Positions 1-14,354 of a stretch of 64,000 nucleotides of DNA are shown here, piece by piece. The stretch is from Psococerastis gibbosa. Taxonomy: Eukaryota > Arthropoda > Insecta > Psocodea > Psocidae. Location: assembly GCA_963971405.1 (NCBI GenBank), contig OZ020487.1:17767344-17831343 (forward strand), in the 5' to 3' direction. The notes below the pieces were generated by a model. It was not told the DNA's origin, searched no databases, and saw only the letters and a list, made by a program, of their open reading frames with translations. Position 1 is the stretch's first letter. The number at the start of each line of letters is the position of its first letter. Position numbers and translations under genes: made by a program.

Positions 1-252
1 AATTTAATGTGTTATATTATACTCCATATAATACTGCAATATATGTGTAAAGCATTGCCTTTGTGGCATTAAATAAGCTCACAGACTTGTTCGGTTAGAT
101 CGTTGTGTAGCTGTGCTAATACTGCAATATAATGTGATATGTACCAACGTGTGTCAACTAACAAATTAAGATAGTTTTTGGAATGGATCGTATTCTATAA
201 CTTGTAGGCGTGAAGCGAATTTATTTCTTCTTTTCACCACTAATCCTTTTCT

Positions 253-2013
253 TCAGTGCACACAAGAAGATTTCTTTATTAAGATAAATTCATGCGCGAC
301 TTCTAAAATGAAAAATAACAACGCGACAACAAGCAGGAGCGAAATAAGTTGGAATGCACCAATGAGAGACTCAACTGACAAAGGCCGATTTTCTCTGGAG
401 GAAATCCCAGGAGAGTTTTCTTTATATTTCAGCAACCAATAGCTCGGAAATCCTCCTTCAACTAACCTCTGAGTTAATTTTTCAAATAAAGACAGAAGAG
501 GATGTCCCGGCGCCATCAGAAAAGATGTCGGAATAGCCATGAAGTTTTCATTAAGGCGGAAAAACAAAGTGTTTCCCTCAGTGTCGTAAATTTTAGACTG
601 ACGTAAGTAAAAAGGAGTTGGTGCGACAGGCCCCATAAAAACACCTGTACCTTTGAAAGCAAACTCTCGGTACGGCACTACAAAAGCAAAATTGTAAAGC
701 TTTCTTTTCTCTAGTTCCTGCCATAATTTTGTTTCACTTTCATTAACGAATACTCTGTGGATTTGATAGAAATAAAATCCCAAATTGCGATCTAATGCCT
801 CCTGTACGGAAGCTACAGGCTTTTCTGTCACTTTATTTGAAAGAATTCGAATCAATGCTGACTGATACATAGTAGTAATGTGACAACTAAAAATATACAG
901 ACAGAGAAAAAGAACTCGAATTTGTGTATTTTTAGACTCTGAAATTGGTAAAAATAAATAGACCGAGAACGTATCAAAAATGCAGTCGGTTGCAGTTGAA
1001 TACGTGTATTTGGAAACACAATTCAGGAAAACGGCTGCAAAAGTTATAAACAGCCAATAAGAAACTATAAATATCCAGGCTCTTAAAGGAATGGCACGTT
1101 GTAATTTTTGTATATTCGGAATAAGGCCGGGAACTGGGGCAAACCACCCTAAATAGTCTTCCGTATGAAATCGCACAATGTCTGCGTATCTCTCGTAATC
1201 ATATGTTGGTTGCAACCCTCCGGCCGCGAAATCTCCCCTGTTATCGTTAATAATGTCTAAAAAACCCCCCAACTTACCATTTCTGTCCAAAGTATTCCAA
1301 AAATTATACGCACTCAAGGTTACTATGCATGGCTGAAGATTTAAATGGTCTAAAATAGCACCCCACACTAAGTACTCCACTCCTGCATTAGGTGGTAAAA
1401 TGAAAGGAAATATTCGAGCAGTGATGCCTATGAACGGACAGTTGTTAAAATTGGTGGGTAGTTTGTCCGGAAAAAGTGTTTCTTTCGTTAATTCCATTAT
1501 GCTTTTAACTTCACTACACTCGGACTTTTTATAAGGAAACCAAGTCAGATATTTAGTTTTTCCCCCCACACTAGCCACAGTCACATTTATAGCCCTAGTT
1601 CTATTCCATAAAACTGTAAGCCAACCAATTACAGTAGTCTCATCATCTACAACAACTAAATTATTTCCTCGACTATTCCACACTGCATTGTTTCGTAGGT
1701 GCTCAACACACGGAGCTTTTGAAAACTCTTTGACACATAAAATGCCACTTCGGGGTTTCGGAAGGTAAGGGTGGGTATCTACCGTTACATCATCATTACA
1801 CTGGAATAACATAACAGGAACATTGCTTGATATTTCTGGAATGATGTTACTGAATGTTACAAAATGTTCGATTGAGTACCGATCAAAAATAATGGATACG
1901 TAGCCACGATTGAAATATTTTCCTTGAAAGTCTTTTAAATCAAATAAAAATGTATTATTATTATGATTGTATGCAATTGAAGTGCTAATGTAGATGAACA
2001 GCGCATTGTTCAT
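253..2013 (-). CDS. Divergent ionotropic receptor (IR), single exon
   Basis: This is an uninterrupted 586-residue reading frame from ATG (2013) to stop (253). It has the layout of an insect chemosensory ionotropic receptor: an N-terminal extracellular part, a ligand-binding S1 lobe near residues 192-300 (GITARIFPFILPPNAGVEYL), a membrane helix at about 311-333, a pore region at about 345-357, a second helix at about 366-386 ending in the IR-like YQSALIRIL, an S2 lobe, and a last helix at about 551-575 with a short cytoplasmic tail. IRs are ligand-gated cation channels in sensory dendrites. The canonical glutamate-binding R/T/D residues are not evident, as in divergent IRs. No clear signal peptide is visible, so a short upstream exon cannot be excluded. 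A polyadenylation hexamer (AATAAA on the minus strand, 220-225) lies 28 bases past the stop. The subfamily and ligand cannot be told. Confidence 0.88.
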   Translation of the reverse strand: MNNALFIYISTSIAYNHNNNTFLFDLKDFQGKYFNRGYVSIIFDRYSIEHFVTFSNIIPEISSNVPVMLFQCNDDVTVDTHPYLPKPRSGILCVKEFSKAPCVEHLRNNAVWNSRGNNLVVVDDETTVIGWLTVLWNRTRAINVTVASVGGKTKYLTWFPYKKSECSEVKSIMELTKETLFPDKLPTNFNNCPFIGITARIFPFILPPNAGVEYLVWGAILDHLNLQPCIVTLSAYNFWNTLDRNGKLGGFLDIINDNRGDFAAGGLQPTYDYERYADIVRFHTEDYLGWFAPVPGLIPNIQKLQRAIPLRAWIFIVSYWLFITFAAVFLNCVSKYTYSTATDCIFDTFSVYLFLPISESKNTQIRVLFLCLYIFSCHITTMYQSALIRILSNKVTEKPVASVQEALDRNLGFYFYQIHRVFVNESETKLWQELEKRKLYNFAFVVPYREFAFKGTGVFMGPVAPTPFYLRQSKIYDTEGNTLFFRLNENFMAIPTSFLMAPGHPLLSLFEKLTQRLVEGGFPSYWLLKYKENSPGISSRENRPLSVESLIGAFQLISLLLVVALLFFILEVAHEFILIKKSSCVH

Positions 2014-2280
2014 TTTACTTTCTTTGCAGTACTGTCCATTTATTTTACTACATAGAACAACAGCATCAGTTGGCTGATACTACGACCACACTATGAAGCT
2101 ATACTCTGATACTGTAAATACTGCATTCTGTACAAACATAAGAATAATGAATTGAGTATTTAGAAGGGTGGGGTCTACTTGAATTCCATAAGATAATACA
2201 ATAATTAGAAAATTGTTGTGGGTCCACGAAAAGGTGCAGTATGTCAGGGCTAGCTTTAATTATTATTTACATTATAAATA

Positions 2281-2500
2281 AATAAATCTTTTTGTTCCAT
2301 TACTAAGCCAACCTAGCGGAGTTAGGGCTATAAAGCCCTCTCTTACACTCAACTTCGATGACCCGGGACCACCTGCTTTACATGCCCTCCAAAGCATGGC
2401 CAGAAAATGTAGCCAGTGTGGGACTCGAACCAACAACCTTTCGGGTGAAAGTTGAGTGTGTACCACTACTCTACAGGTACTATTACACTCTAAAACGTTA
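2281..2500 (-). repeat. SINE-A, tRNA-derived, copy 1
   Basis: Read on the minus strand, it has a tRNA-like head with an A-box-like TAGAGTAGTGG and a B box GGTTCGAGTCCC. A conserved body follows (GGCATGTAAAGCAGGTGGTC, then AGAGGGCTTTATAGCCC), ending in an ATTTATTTA-rich tail. Further copies lie at 29509-29690 (+), 31355-31545 (-) and 50130-50310 (+). A short body fragment is at 2605-2650. A pol III SINE is the straightforward reading; the source tRNA was not determined. Confidence 0.75.
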
Positions 2501-2769
2501 TACATTACCATCGGTATGTATACAAAACCTTCTGCTTGTAAATAAACAACTACTTATATTCTGTTAATAAATCTGGCGGAGTAAGATCTACAACTGTCTG
2601 TCTTATACATGCCCTCCGGAGCTTGGCCAGAATATGCAGCAAGACAGCGCCGCCAACCCTTTTGGGAAGTGTATGGCGACGATTAAGTAAAAAATATGGC
2701 AATTATGCTGTGCTTGTATATCTCGTGAAGTTCAAACAGAACCAGCCTACTAATACGTTAATTCACTTA

Positions 2770-3149
2770 GGCGCCCATTCCACCGACCGGCTAGGGCTAA
2801 ATACAAAAACGGTGACGTGGTAGCAGACATTCAGGACTTAGCGGGGTTTCCACCGACCTCGCATTGCAGAATGCAAATGACATTGACGGAAATTAGAATT
2901 TTTCTTTTTATAGAAATCTATTAAAATGTTTGTACTGAACATATCCCATGACGCAATTTTTTAATTTTAGTTTGTTTTCTGATTTTACTGCATGATCATT
3001 GATCAATTTTAACTATGGCATAGAGGAAAATAAACAATTCCGTCAATTCTGCAATGCGAGGTCGGTGGAAACCCCGCCTAAGTCTTGAATGTCTGATACG
3101 AAGCCACTGTTATTGTAAATAGCCCTAGCCGGTCGGTGGAATGGGCGCC
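2770..3149. mobile_element. Nested palindromic MITE, copy C1 (380 bp)
   Basis: It begins GGCGCCCATTCCACCGACC and ends with the reverse complement, flanked by TTA on both sides (2767-2769 and 3150-3152). Each outer arm carries the variable segment GGCTAGGGCTATTT and a version of the 18-mer TGACGTGGTAGCAGACAT; the right copy is damaged (TGTCTGATACGAAGCC). A second inverted repeat (GTTTCCACCGACCTCGCATT and partner) sits inside the first, so the element is a palindrome within a palindrome. The 3-bp TTA/TAA duplications suggest PIF/Harbinger-type mobilisation. Confidence 0.8.
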
Positions 3150-3229
3150 TTAATCCATTAAATGGATACATTTTTTCACATAAAGAATTTAATGAAAGTG
3201 TCCACTTCAGTCGCATTAATGAGTAAATT

Positions 3230-3330
3230 AATACTTGTGCTGTGTTACTACACGTCTCCGATCGCATGGCGCGTAGATTCACACAAGTACAAGCAGACTA
3301 CCACCTTGCCACCAAAACCAATTTGCACGA
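3230..3330 (-). repeat. SINE-B-like repeat, copy 1
   Basis: It carries, in reverse orientation, the segment seen at 54893-55030: ACGTCTCCGATCGCATGGCG followed by ACAAGTACAAG and ACCACCTTGCC. On the minus strand the partner copy reads TGGCCAGGTGG near its 5' end, which resembles a pol III A box; no good B box was seen. A weaker relative lies at 49382-49440. Confidence 0.45.
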
Positions 3331-4136
3331 AAAGTTCCGTTGGCTTCGAATTTTTTTCGTTTACTCACACAGCACACAATATACCAACGCACCATAAACA
3401 ACTCGGTGGGCATATAAGGGAGCCCAAGCATGTAAATAAATAGTAATAAAAAATATACAAAGAATTAAATAAAAATTTACCAAAATTCATTACCAATTTC
3501 TGGCACTACGTTAATTGCGATAAACATTTGTGGGCACAGCTGATCAGGGCCGTTTTTCAGCTCCCAGGTGTGTTTCAAACAGTAAAGTTGGTCATTGAAA
3601 TTTTAGCAATTTGTAGAACATTGCATGGTCTTCAACTTTGAAGAGACCTGTTGTTTTGAAAAAAAAGGGAGAGGCATGATAAAATTGAATAGGGTCTTGG
3701 TTAAGCACCCTCAAAAACTTAAAAAAGTAATAATAATAATAACATTCGAGGCCAACGAAAGTATCCTGTCAAAGGTTGGTTTTTCTTACAAATTTACTGG
3801 ATTACACATCGAACAGTGCGATTACAACCACACAAACTTAGTTAGCTGACCACTCATCACAGAATTAGCAGTGACTTGGTTAATTAATTTCCAAACTAAA
3901 TACGGAAAAACTAGACACTTATTACGGTGTCAAGATTATTGGTTAGAATGATACGTAACTAACAGACAATCTGATTAGCAACTAAATGGAACAGAACATT
4001 ATAGTCACATTTAAATTTAGTCAGTCATGCGAATAAATCATTGGAGGGGCGGCTCTGTTGATGTGTTAACGGCGATTAAATGAAATAATCTGTTTACCTT
4101 GTGAATTGCTGAATAGGTAATAATCTCTTTTCCCAA
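3331..4136. other. Intergenic stretch without recognised features
   Basis: AT-rich sequence between the SINE-B fragment and the 218-bp hairpin. No coding region or repeat family could be recognised. Confidence 0.4.
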
Positions 4137-4354
4137 GGCGGCTTTTCCATCGACCTCGTATTTCATAATGCAAGTGCATGACGTGGCAGCAGACATCATT
4201 AATAAATTTCAACCATATTATAACTTAATTTATAATAGATAAGTTAAGTATCTACAATATAGTCTCCTTAAAATATGGCAGAGACTTATTAATGATGTCT
4301 GCTACCACGTCATGCACTTGTATTATGAAAAACGAGGTCGGTGGAATAGCCGCC
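4137..4354. mobile_element. Palindromic hairpin element E2 (218 bp)
   Basis: Arms of about 66 bp start GGCGGCT(T/A)TTCCA(T/C)CGACC and are near-perfect reverse complements. They include the segment TCGTATTTCATAATGCAAG and the 18-mer TGACGTGG(C/T)AGCAGACAT. The loop is AT-rich. CAA flanks both ends (4134-4136, 4355-4357), consistent with a 3-bp target duplication. Confidence 0.8.
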
Positions 4355-4506
4355 CAACCACTAACTGTTGTTGCTTTAGACTTGTCACGAGTTAAATTAG
4401 TACCTTAGCTACGTGGCACACACTCATATTTACAAAAAGGCTTTTATTTACAAAACATCATTAGGAAAAATGCATGTGTCCAGGGCAGAACTGTCACAGG
4501 CGCTAC

Positions 4507-4615
4507 AAGGGTGGATCCAGCGGAAAATTTAGGGGGGGGGGGGGGTCTCAAGTTGTATGAATTTACTAATTTAGGGGAGGGTCATGACCCCCCCCCCCTG
4601 TGGATCTGCCATTGC
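4507..4615. repeat. Small MITE-like unit with G and C runs
   Basis: Loose inverted ends (GGGTGGATCCAGCGG and CCCTGTGGATCTGCC) enclose a run of about 15 G on the left and 13 C on the right. It resembles the hAT-like MITEs at 39481 and 44521, but the ends are degraded and no target duplication is clear. Confidence 0.35.
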
Positions 4616-5510
4616 AGGTGCAGCTCATATAGGCCTAAGATCGGAAGAGATCATATCGGCAATCTACACAATAGAATATAATAATAAAAGAACCGGTACT
4701 AATGAAATCACTTCAATAAAGCAAGCCACAGATTTCCTAATATTTTGTGATCAAATGAGCCCAAGGTATTTTTGAATAAATAAATTACTTCCTCGTGCCG
4801 CAGCCGCAAATAGACGTGTGCGATAACTACTCTTATATAGAAAACAAAATACTATGTTTTTCAGAAAGGTTTTTGTATTTTTTTTAATCATTTTCTCACA
4901 AAACCATAATTATTTATATCATGGCGGCTGTGTAACGAGTAATTAATCAAAAACACCGGGCAAGTTTTTTTTTAAATGAAAACTTGGAAATCTCTGCCGT
5001 AATATTAAATATGAAAAAACAATTCCACGTAAACACTGTGTTTCAAAATTCCACATTTTTAACACAGCCTACTGTAGGCTCGGTGCACAAAGGCTTAGCT
5101 TAATCTGCCGCGACAGTACTCCATCAAGTTCCACTTCTATGAAACGAATTGCCCATGTTCTAACGGTTTCAAGCAATATGAATGTATATGGATACATATA
5201 ACCAGGGGTCTATCATATAGTTTTTCGTGCATGTACGCCCCGATGCAAAGGGCAGATTCTACTCAATCAATCAATAATAATTTATTAGCCCATCTTTGTT
5301 ACATTTTTTCTTAGTAATAATTAAACATTGAGCGCAGTCATCTTGCCTGCTGTCATACTGCGACAGTACTTCATCATAGACAGTATTACATTTTGTTGTT
5401 TAAAGTATTTAGTATAAATACAATGTGCTAACTTAGAGCTACATAAGTAATCAATATAATACTTCGGTATTCATCATTTGCTATTCTTCTAGTAATTGCA
5501 CACCGTCACG
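4616..5510. other. Intergenic stretch, no feature recognised
   Basis: AT-rich DNA with short open frames only. Nothing beyond simple sequence could be supported. Confidence 0.4.
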
Positions 5511-6236
5511 GTAAGGGGTTGTTTCTTTTGCGAAGGCTGAAACACCTTGTATCTGAGCCATACTTAAAAATTGCGTATCACTCGCTTTTCCATAGCCAGA
5601 TATGCTATGGTCAAATTATATGGGGCCACTCTGCTGGTGTGACAAACATCTTGCTGTTGCAGAAAAAGGCAGTTAGGATTGTGGCGTCTGGTAGTTGGAG
5701 AGACCACTGTAGACCACTGTTTATCAAAATGGGGATCCTGACGGTATACAGCCAGTACATTCGGTCCTGCCTGTTATACATGAAGGCGAATAATGGGTTT
5801 TTCCAAAGGAGAAATGTTGTGCACTCCCATGGAACAAGGAACGCTGACCGTCTGGATCTGCCAGTATGCAGACTGAGCAAATCACGAGACTCCTTCCCAA
5901 ACACAGCCATCAGATATTACAATGCACTGCCTAGGGGTCTTGTGGCAATGAAATTTCCGTTGTTTAAAGCAGCTATTGACAGGAAACTGAAGGAAAGCCC
6001 TCTATACGGTTTAAATGAGTACTGGGATTTAGATTGGGGTGATTACAAAACCCCCTTCTCTTGACATACTACAGCAGTCAATACCTTCGCTTATAACGAT
6101 TGCCATTGGCAATATTGTTTTATTTCAATTGATTCAATCATTAAATGTGTAGGTAGTACTAGTTGTACTTTATATTGAACGCCGTCTATCCCACCTCGGT
6201 GGGTCACAGATGTAAGAAATAAACTAAACTAAACTA
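5511..6236 (+). pseudogene. 5'-truncated non-LTR retrotransposon, RT C-terminal end
   Basis: An open frame to 6064 encodes the thumb and C-terminal region typical of Jockey/CR1-like reverse transcriptases: KIAYHSLFHSQICYGQIIWG, then LLLQKKAVRIVASGSWRDHC, PLFIKMGILTVYSQYI and SFPNTAIRYYNALP. The catalytic fingers and palm are absent, so this is a dead 5'-truncated insertion. The frame has no clear ATG start. The 3' end is marked by an (AAACT)n-like tail at about 6218-6236. Clade assignment is uncertain. Confidence 0.8.
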
Positions 6237-6970
6237 AGTAAGGTACCTGAAGGCGTAAACTGGACTATGTCTATTTTATTTACATTGTCATCAACGGATT
6301 ACCGACACTATAATTATAATCTGCATTGTGCACGCTAACCGGGCCATACATGTATATAAATATATGGGGTAGACTCAAGACCACGGGTTAAAACATTTTT
6401 TTTCTTGCTACCTGCAGAACATGTCATTTATTCCGAGACACGGAAGACCATTGGTTATACTACGGCTACTTACCGCTTGAACATTTGCGATGGTAGCCAG
6501 GCCCATAGCCAAAAATATATGATATTACTTAAAGCAATTTGACTCTTCATATAAATAAATAAAATTCTAATTAAATCAAAACTCAGACTGCACTTGTGGT
6601 TCCATTGTCAGTCTTCTCTTAGTTCTTACTGGCTTACTTCAACTTCACGGTATACCTTTTGTGTAATATAATAATTATTTCATTTATTTGACATTTATGA
6701 TTTGTTGAAATGTTGACGATGGACGATCAATCAATCATGCGTGAAATTTAATCGTGATCGTGAATCGTGAGACAAGACAATTTTTTATTTTTTAGGGCTC
6801 TTCCCGCTTATCAGATGCGTTATGTTGGCTGCCTCGCACTGCCATCATGCCATGCCATTCATGCGAAAAGTCCAAAACAAACATAAAATTATTTGGGTAT
6901 CATTATATTTATTTAGTTTAATAATATTTCCCTAATAGCATATCCTACGCTGATTATCACTACTTTAACC
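6237..6970. other. 5' flank of CCDC28
   Basis: AT-rich flank. No TATA box or repeat was convincing; transcription of CCDC28 probably starts in the last few hundred bases. Confidence 0.3.
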
Positions 6971-11452
<4,482 letters not shown>

Positions 11453-12248
11453 TATTTATGTGTACCAGCAAATATGTTTTATACAGTTTTCAAAATAATC
11501 TTTGTACTTGTATGTTAGCGTAGAAGCTTGTGCTGGAAGTTAAGTTCTATTCTTCTCTCAGCGACTCGATTCCCATAAGACTTGGCTACAATGTTTCATT
11601 GATAATCAAGTCTCAGCTGGCCCCTTGATACCTGCAAAAGGTTTAGGCTGGAATCGAGGGCAGGTGCCAGTTTTCAAACAGCCAATAAAAGCCGAAATCA
11701 TTTCCACAGTCTTTGTCTGGGCAAGATTCAATGCGCCTCTTAAATATTAATGATATTGCAATGACATCTAATTCGGGTTTTTGTTCTGGCAATGAGTTCT
11801 GATTAATTGAGCACAGAGTTTTACAAAATATTGAAAACATCGACTAAGCTTCTTTTATAAATGGTAATTTTTAGCCAATTGTACCCATGACATTTTTTAT
11901 GAGATTTTATTGCTCCTAGAGCTTACTTGTTTTATAGTGACCTACTTGTTTTGTCAAGTGACTTCCTTCCGAAAATTTGTTCTTTAGTGCAATACAAATG
12001 TATTTTTCTGCTGCATAACTGGGCGAAGCTTGTCTTAAATTAAGGCAAGAATTCAACTCATTTCGAGAGGAGTTGCGTAGGCAGGAGTGCTGAGGAAATT
12101 GAAAAAAAAATTGATAGGTACTATATTACTTTACACCTTAGCGGTTATGTGATGTGTATTTTAATAAATGACGTTTTTCATTTCATCTTTACGAAAATCA
12201 AGTGCAGATTAAAGCGGAGATTTCCAAATATTTTGCTAACAAACCAGG
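11453..12248. other. CCDC28 3' flank
   Basis: Probable 3' UTR to about 11700, then AT-rich intergenic DNA without recognised elements. Confidence 0.4.
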
Positions 12249-12380
12249 TATAATACGGCCGGAGTTACGTGACAATAGGTCGTGGCCGTTCTGAAAGCGA
12301 ACTTCCAGACGTTTCGTCTAAATCTGCGGTCGACGTCTTCAGTAGAACTGCTCAGATTGTAGGCTCAGTAGCATGTGCTC
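12249..12380 (-). mobile_element. Small insertion with hammerhead-like core, copy 1
   Basis: 132 bp are flanked by exact 11-bp direct repeats AACAAACCAGG (12238-12248 and 12381-12391). On the minus strand it contains CTGAAGA, 22 bases and then GAAA within a 33-nt core (12310-12342), followed by GTC and TGGAA. TTCTA just upstream of the core can pair with TGGAA downstream. The layout resembles hammerhead stems I-II, but one extra base follows CUGAAGA. Confidence 0.5.
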
Positions 12381-12391
12381 AACAAACCAGG

Positions 12392-14246
12392 CCTGGGGCC
12401 TCGATTCACAGCCGCATAGGAGAATGATTTTATGAATAATTCATTCGTAGTAGATTTACATTTTCACATCTGAATTATTATTACTCTAGAGTCTAGAGAA
12501 ACACGATTAAGTGCATTTAACCGATTTTAAATAGAACAGTTGTAAATCAGGAGAGTAGTCTGCTTTTTAGAAAGCTTAAGTATTTTATCCACATTTTTCA
12601 TAAAGCCATTTTCTTAACTTTGCATTAATTTAGTCAAATGCCCAAGGCTTGTTTGTTTACTAAATTGGAAATCTGAGAAATTTCAAATTCAATTTATGAC
12701 CTAAATAACTTATTTTCCCTGCACCAGCCGAGAATTATGCTCGGTCTCCTATTTCTAGACCTATTATTGGACACATCCCTGCCAACTGCCAGACAGGTTC
12801 TGGGTGGGCATATTTACAATAGACCTTAAGGCCTAAGTCATAAGCGCATTGACGTCCCATTTCTAAATCTATTGTGCATGGTAAGTCTACGTGGGTAGCC
12901 TGATCGAATTGTCACTCAATAAATAACACTAGACTAGGAGTTACAATTTATAATACAATAGAATATTTAAGTACATTGAAAAATTAAGGCAAGTGACATT
13001 TCACTTCGTCCTCCCAGTCTTTTGTCAGGCAAAATATCATCATTACCATCTCAAAAGTATTGGGAGAACCTCTCTGCACTAACAAATTCTATAGATGACT
13101 GTACTGAAATGAAGTTCATAAATTGACATGATTACAAAATATTTTACAAAACATACAGGGAATTTTGAAAAACATGTACATGAAATCTCAATTTAATATA
13201 GATTGATTTATGAAATGAATTTAATACATGATTTCTAAAAATATTGAAGGGAGAATGTATTACAGTATACTGTACGTACTAAGCATGTTAGAATCCTATA
13301 AGAGAGGATACAAGGAATAGGCCTAAACATCAACGCAAACGCAGAAAAAATCCTTGTGCAAAACAAGCAAAAGCACCGTGCAAATAATGTCAACATAAAA
13401 GAAAATTTAAAAATTAGGCTAGTGTATTTTTATTGAATTAAAAATAGTAGTAGTTAATTTATGTAGGAGCTTATTGTGGCATTATAATACGCTTATTCAC
13501 TGTAGATAATATAATTTAATATTGCGACGATGAAGCGAAATAAAACGATCCAATAAACATCAACTGCGCATTAACAGCGAATTATGGGCATACTGTAGGT
13601 CTCATAAACATCGAACCTGACGTGTTGAAACAAACACGTGGTTTATACGAGAAGCCCGTTCGCGGAGATAATATTATCTCAAATAAGCCATCTGAAACGA
13701 ATGTCAAAGGTTCAGGAACTTGAGAGGTTACTCATAACGCAAGTGAAGAAATGAATTAAGTCATACACTTAAAAGAAACTGACTGTTTAGGCTAAGCCTT
13801 ATTCATGCCAACAGGTAAAGAAGCTTACTGCATCATCAACGTTAAGATAGACAAATCAAAGGCTGAGGACACAATCCTGTTCATGCGAGACTAATAAGCT
13901 TAACCAAGTAGCATACAATTGTATTAAAAGAAGTTGTCAGCTGATCTAGGCTACTAATGGATGTTTCCTCTCGCAGTTTCAGCTAAGCCGTTCTATTTCT
14001 AAAAAGTTACTTGAGTGTCATCAGCCCTCGAAATCTAATTGTATTCCAAAATACAATTTATGAATTAAAAGTTGATACTGACTATACCATAACACACTGC
14101 TGAAGACGCGCAGTCTACTCAGCCAATTTAGATTAGTGGAATTCTTAAATACACAAGGGTTTAATAAAATTTCTCACAGTATGGACTTGCCCAAATTGTG
14201 ACATAGTAAGGAGAATGGCATTAATTTTTACCTACTGACCAATCGT
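12392..14246. other. Intergenic region between CCDC28 and thioredoxin 2
   Basis: About 1.9 kb of AT-rich DNA. No coding segment, RNA gene or recognised repeat could be supported. Confidence 0.4.
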
Positions 14247-14354
14247 TCAACTGTTGGCTTTGCCTCCAGTCAACTTGTCCATAAGAATCTGTATCATTGA
14301 CTCATCCACTAGGCCGATAAACTTGTGTACAACTGTACCATTTCTCATAGCAAC
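14247..14354 (-). CDS. TXN2: Thioredoxin 2 exon 3
   Basis: Acceptor TTTTGCAG (minus strand) precedes VAMRNGTVVHKFIGLVDESM and ends at TGA. This matches the human AMKNG...KFVG segment. Confidence 0.9.
   Translation of the reverse strand, partial: VAMRNGTVVHKFIGLVDESMIQILMDKLTGGKANS

Noticed and set aside
2420-2460. Possible functional tRNA gene at SINE-A B boxes
   Set aside because: The cloverleaf is incomplete and the same sequence recurs with a shared non-tRNA body, so it is a SINE head.
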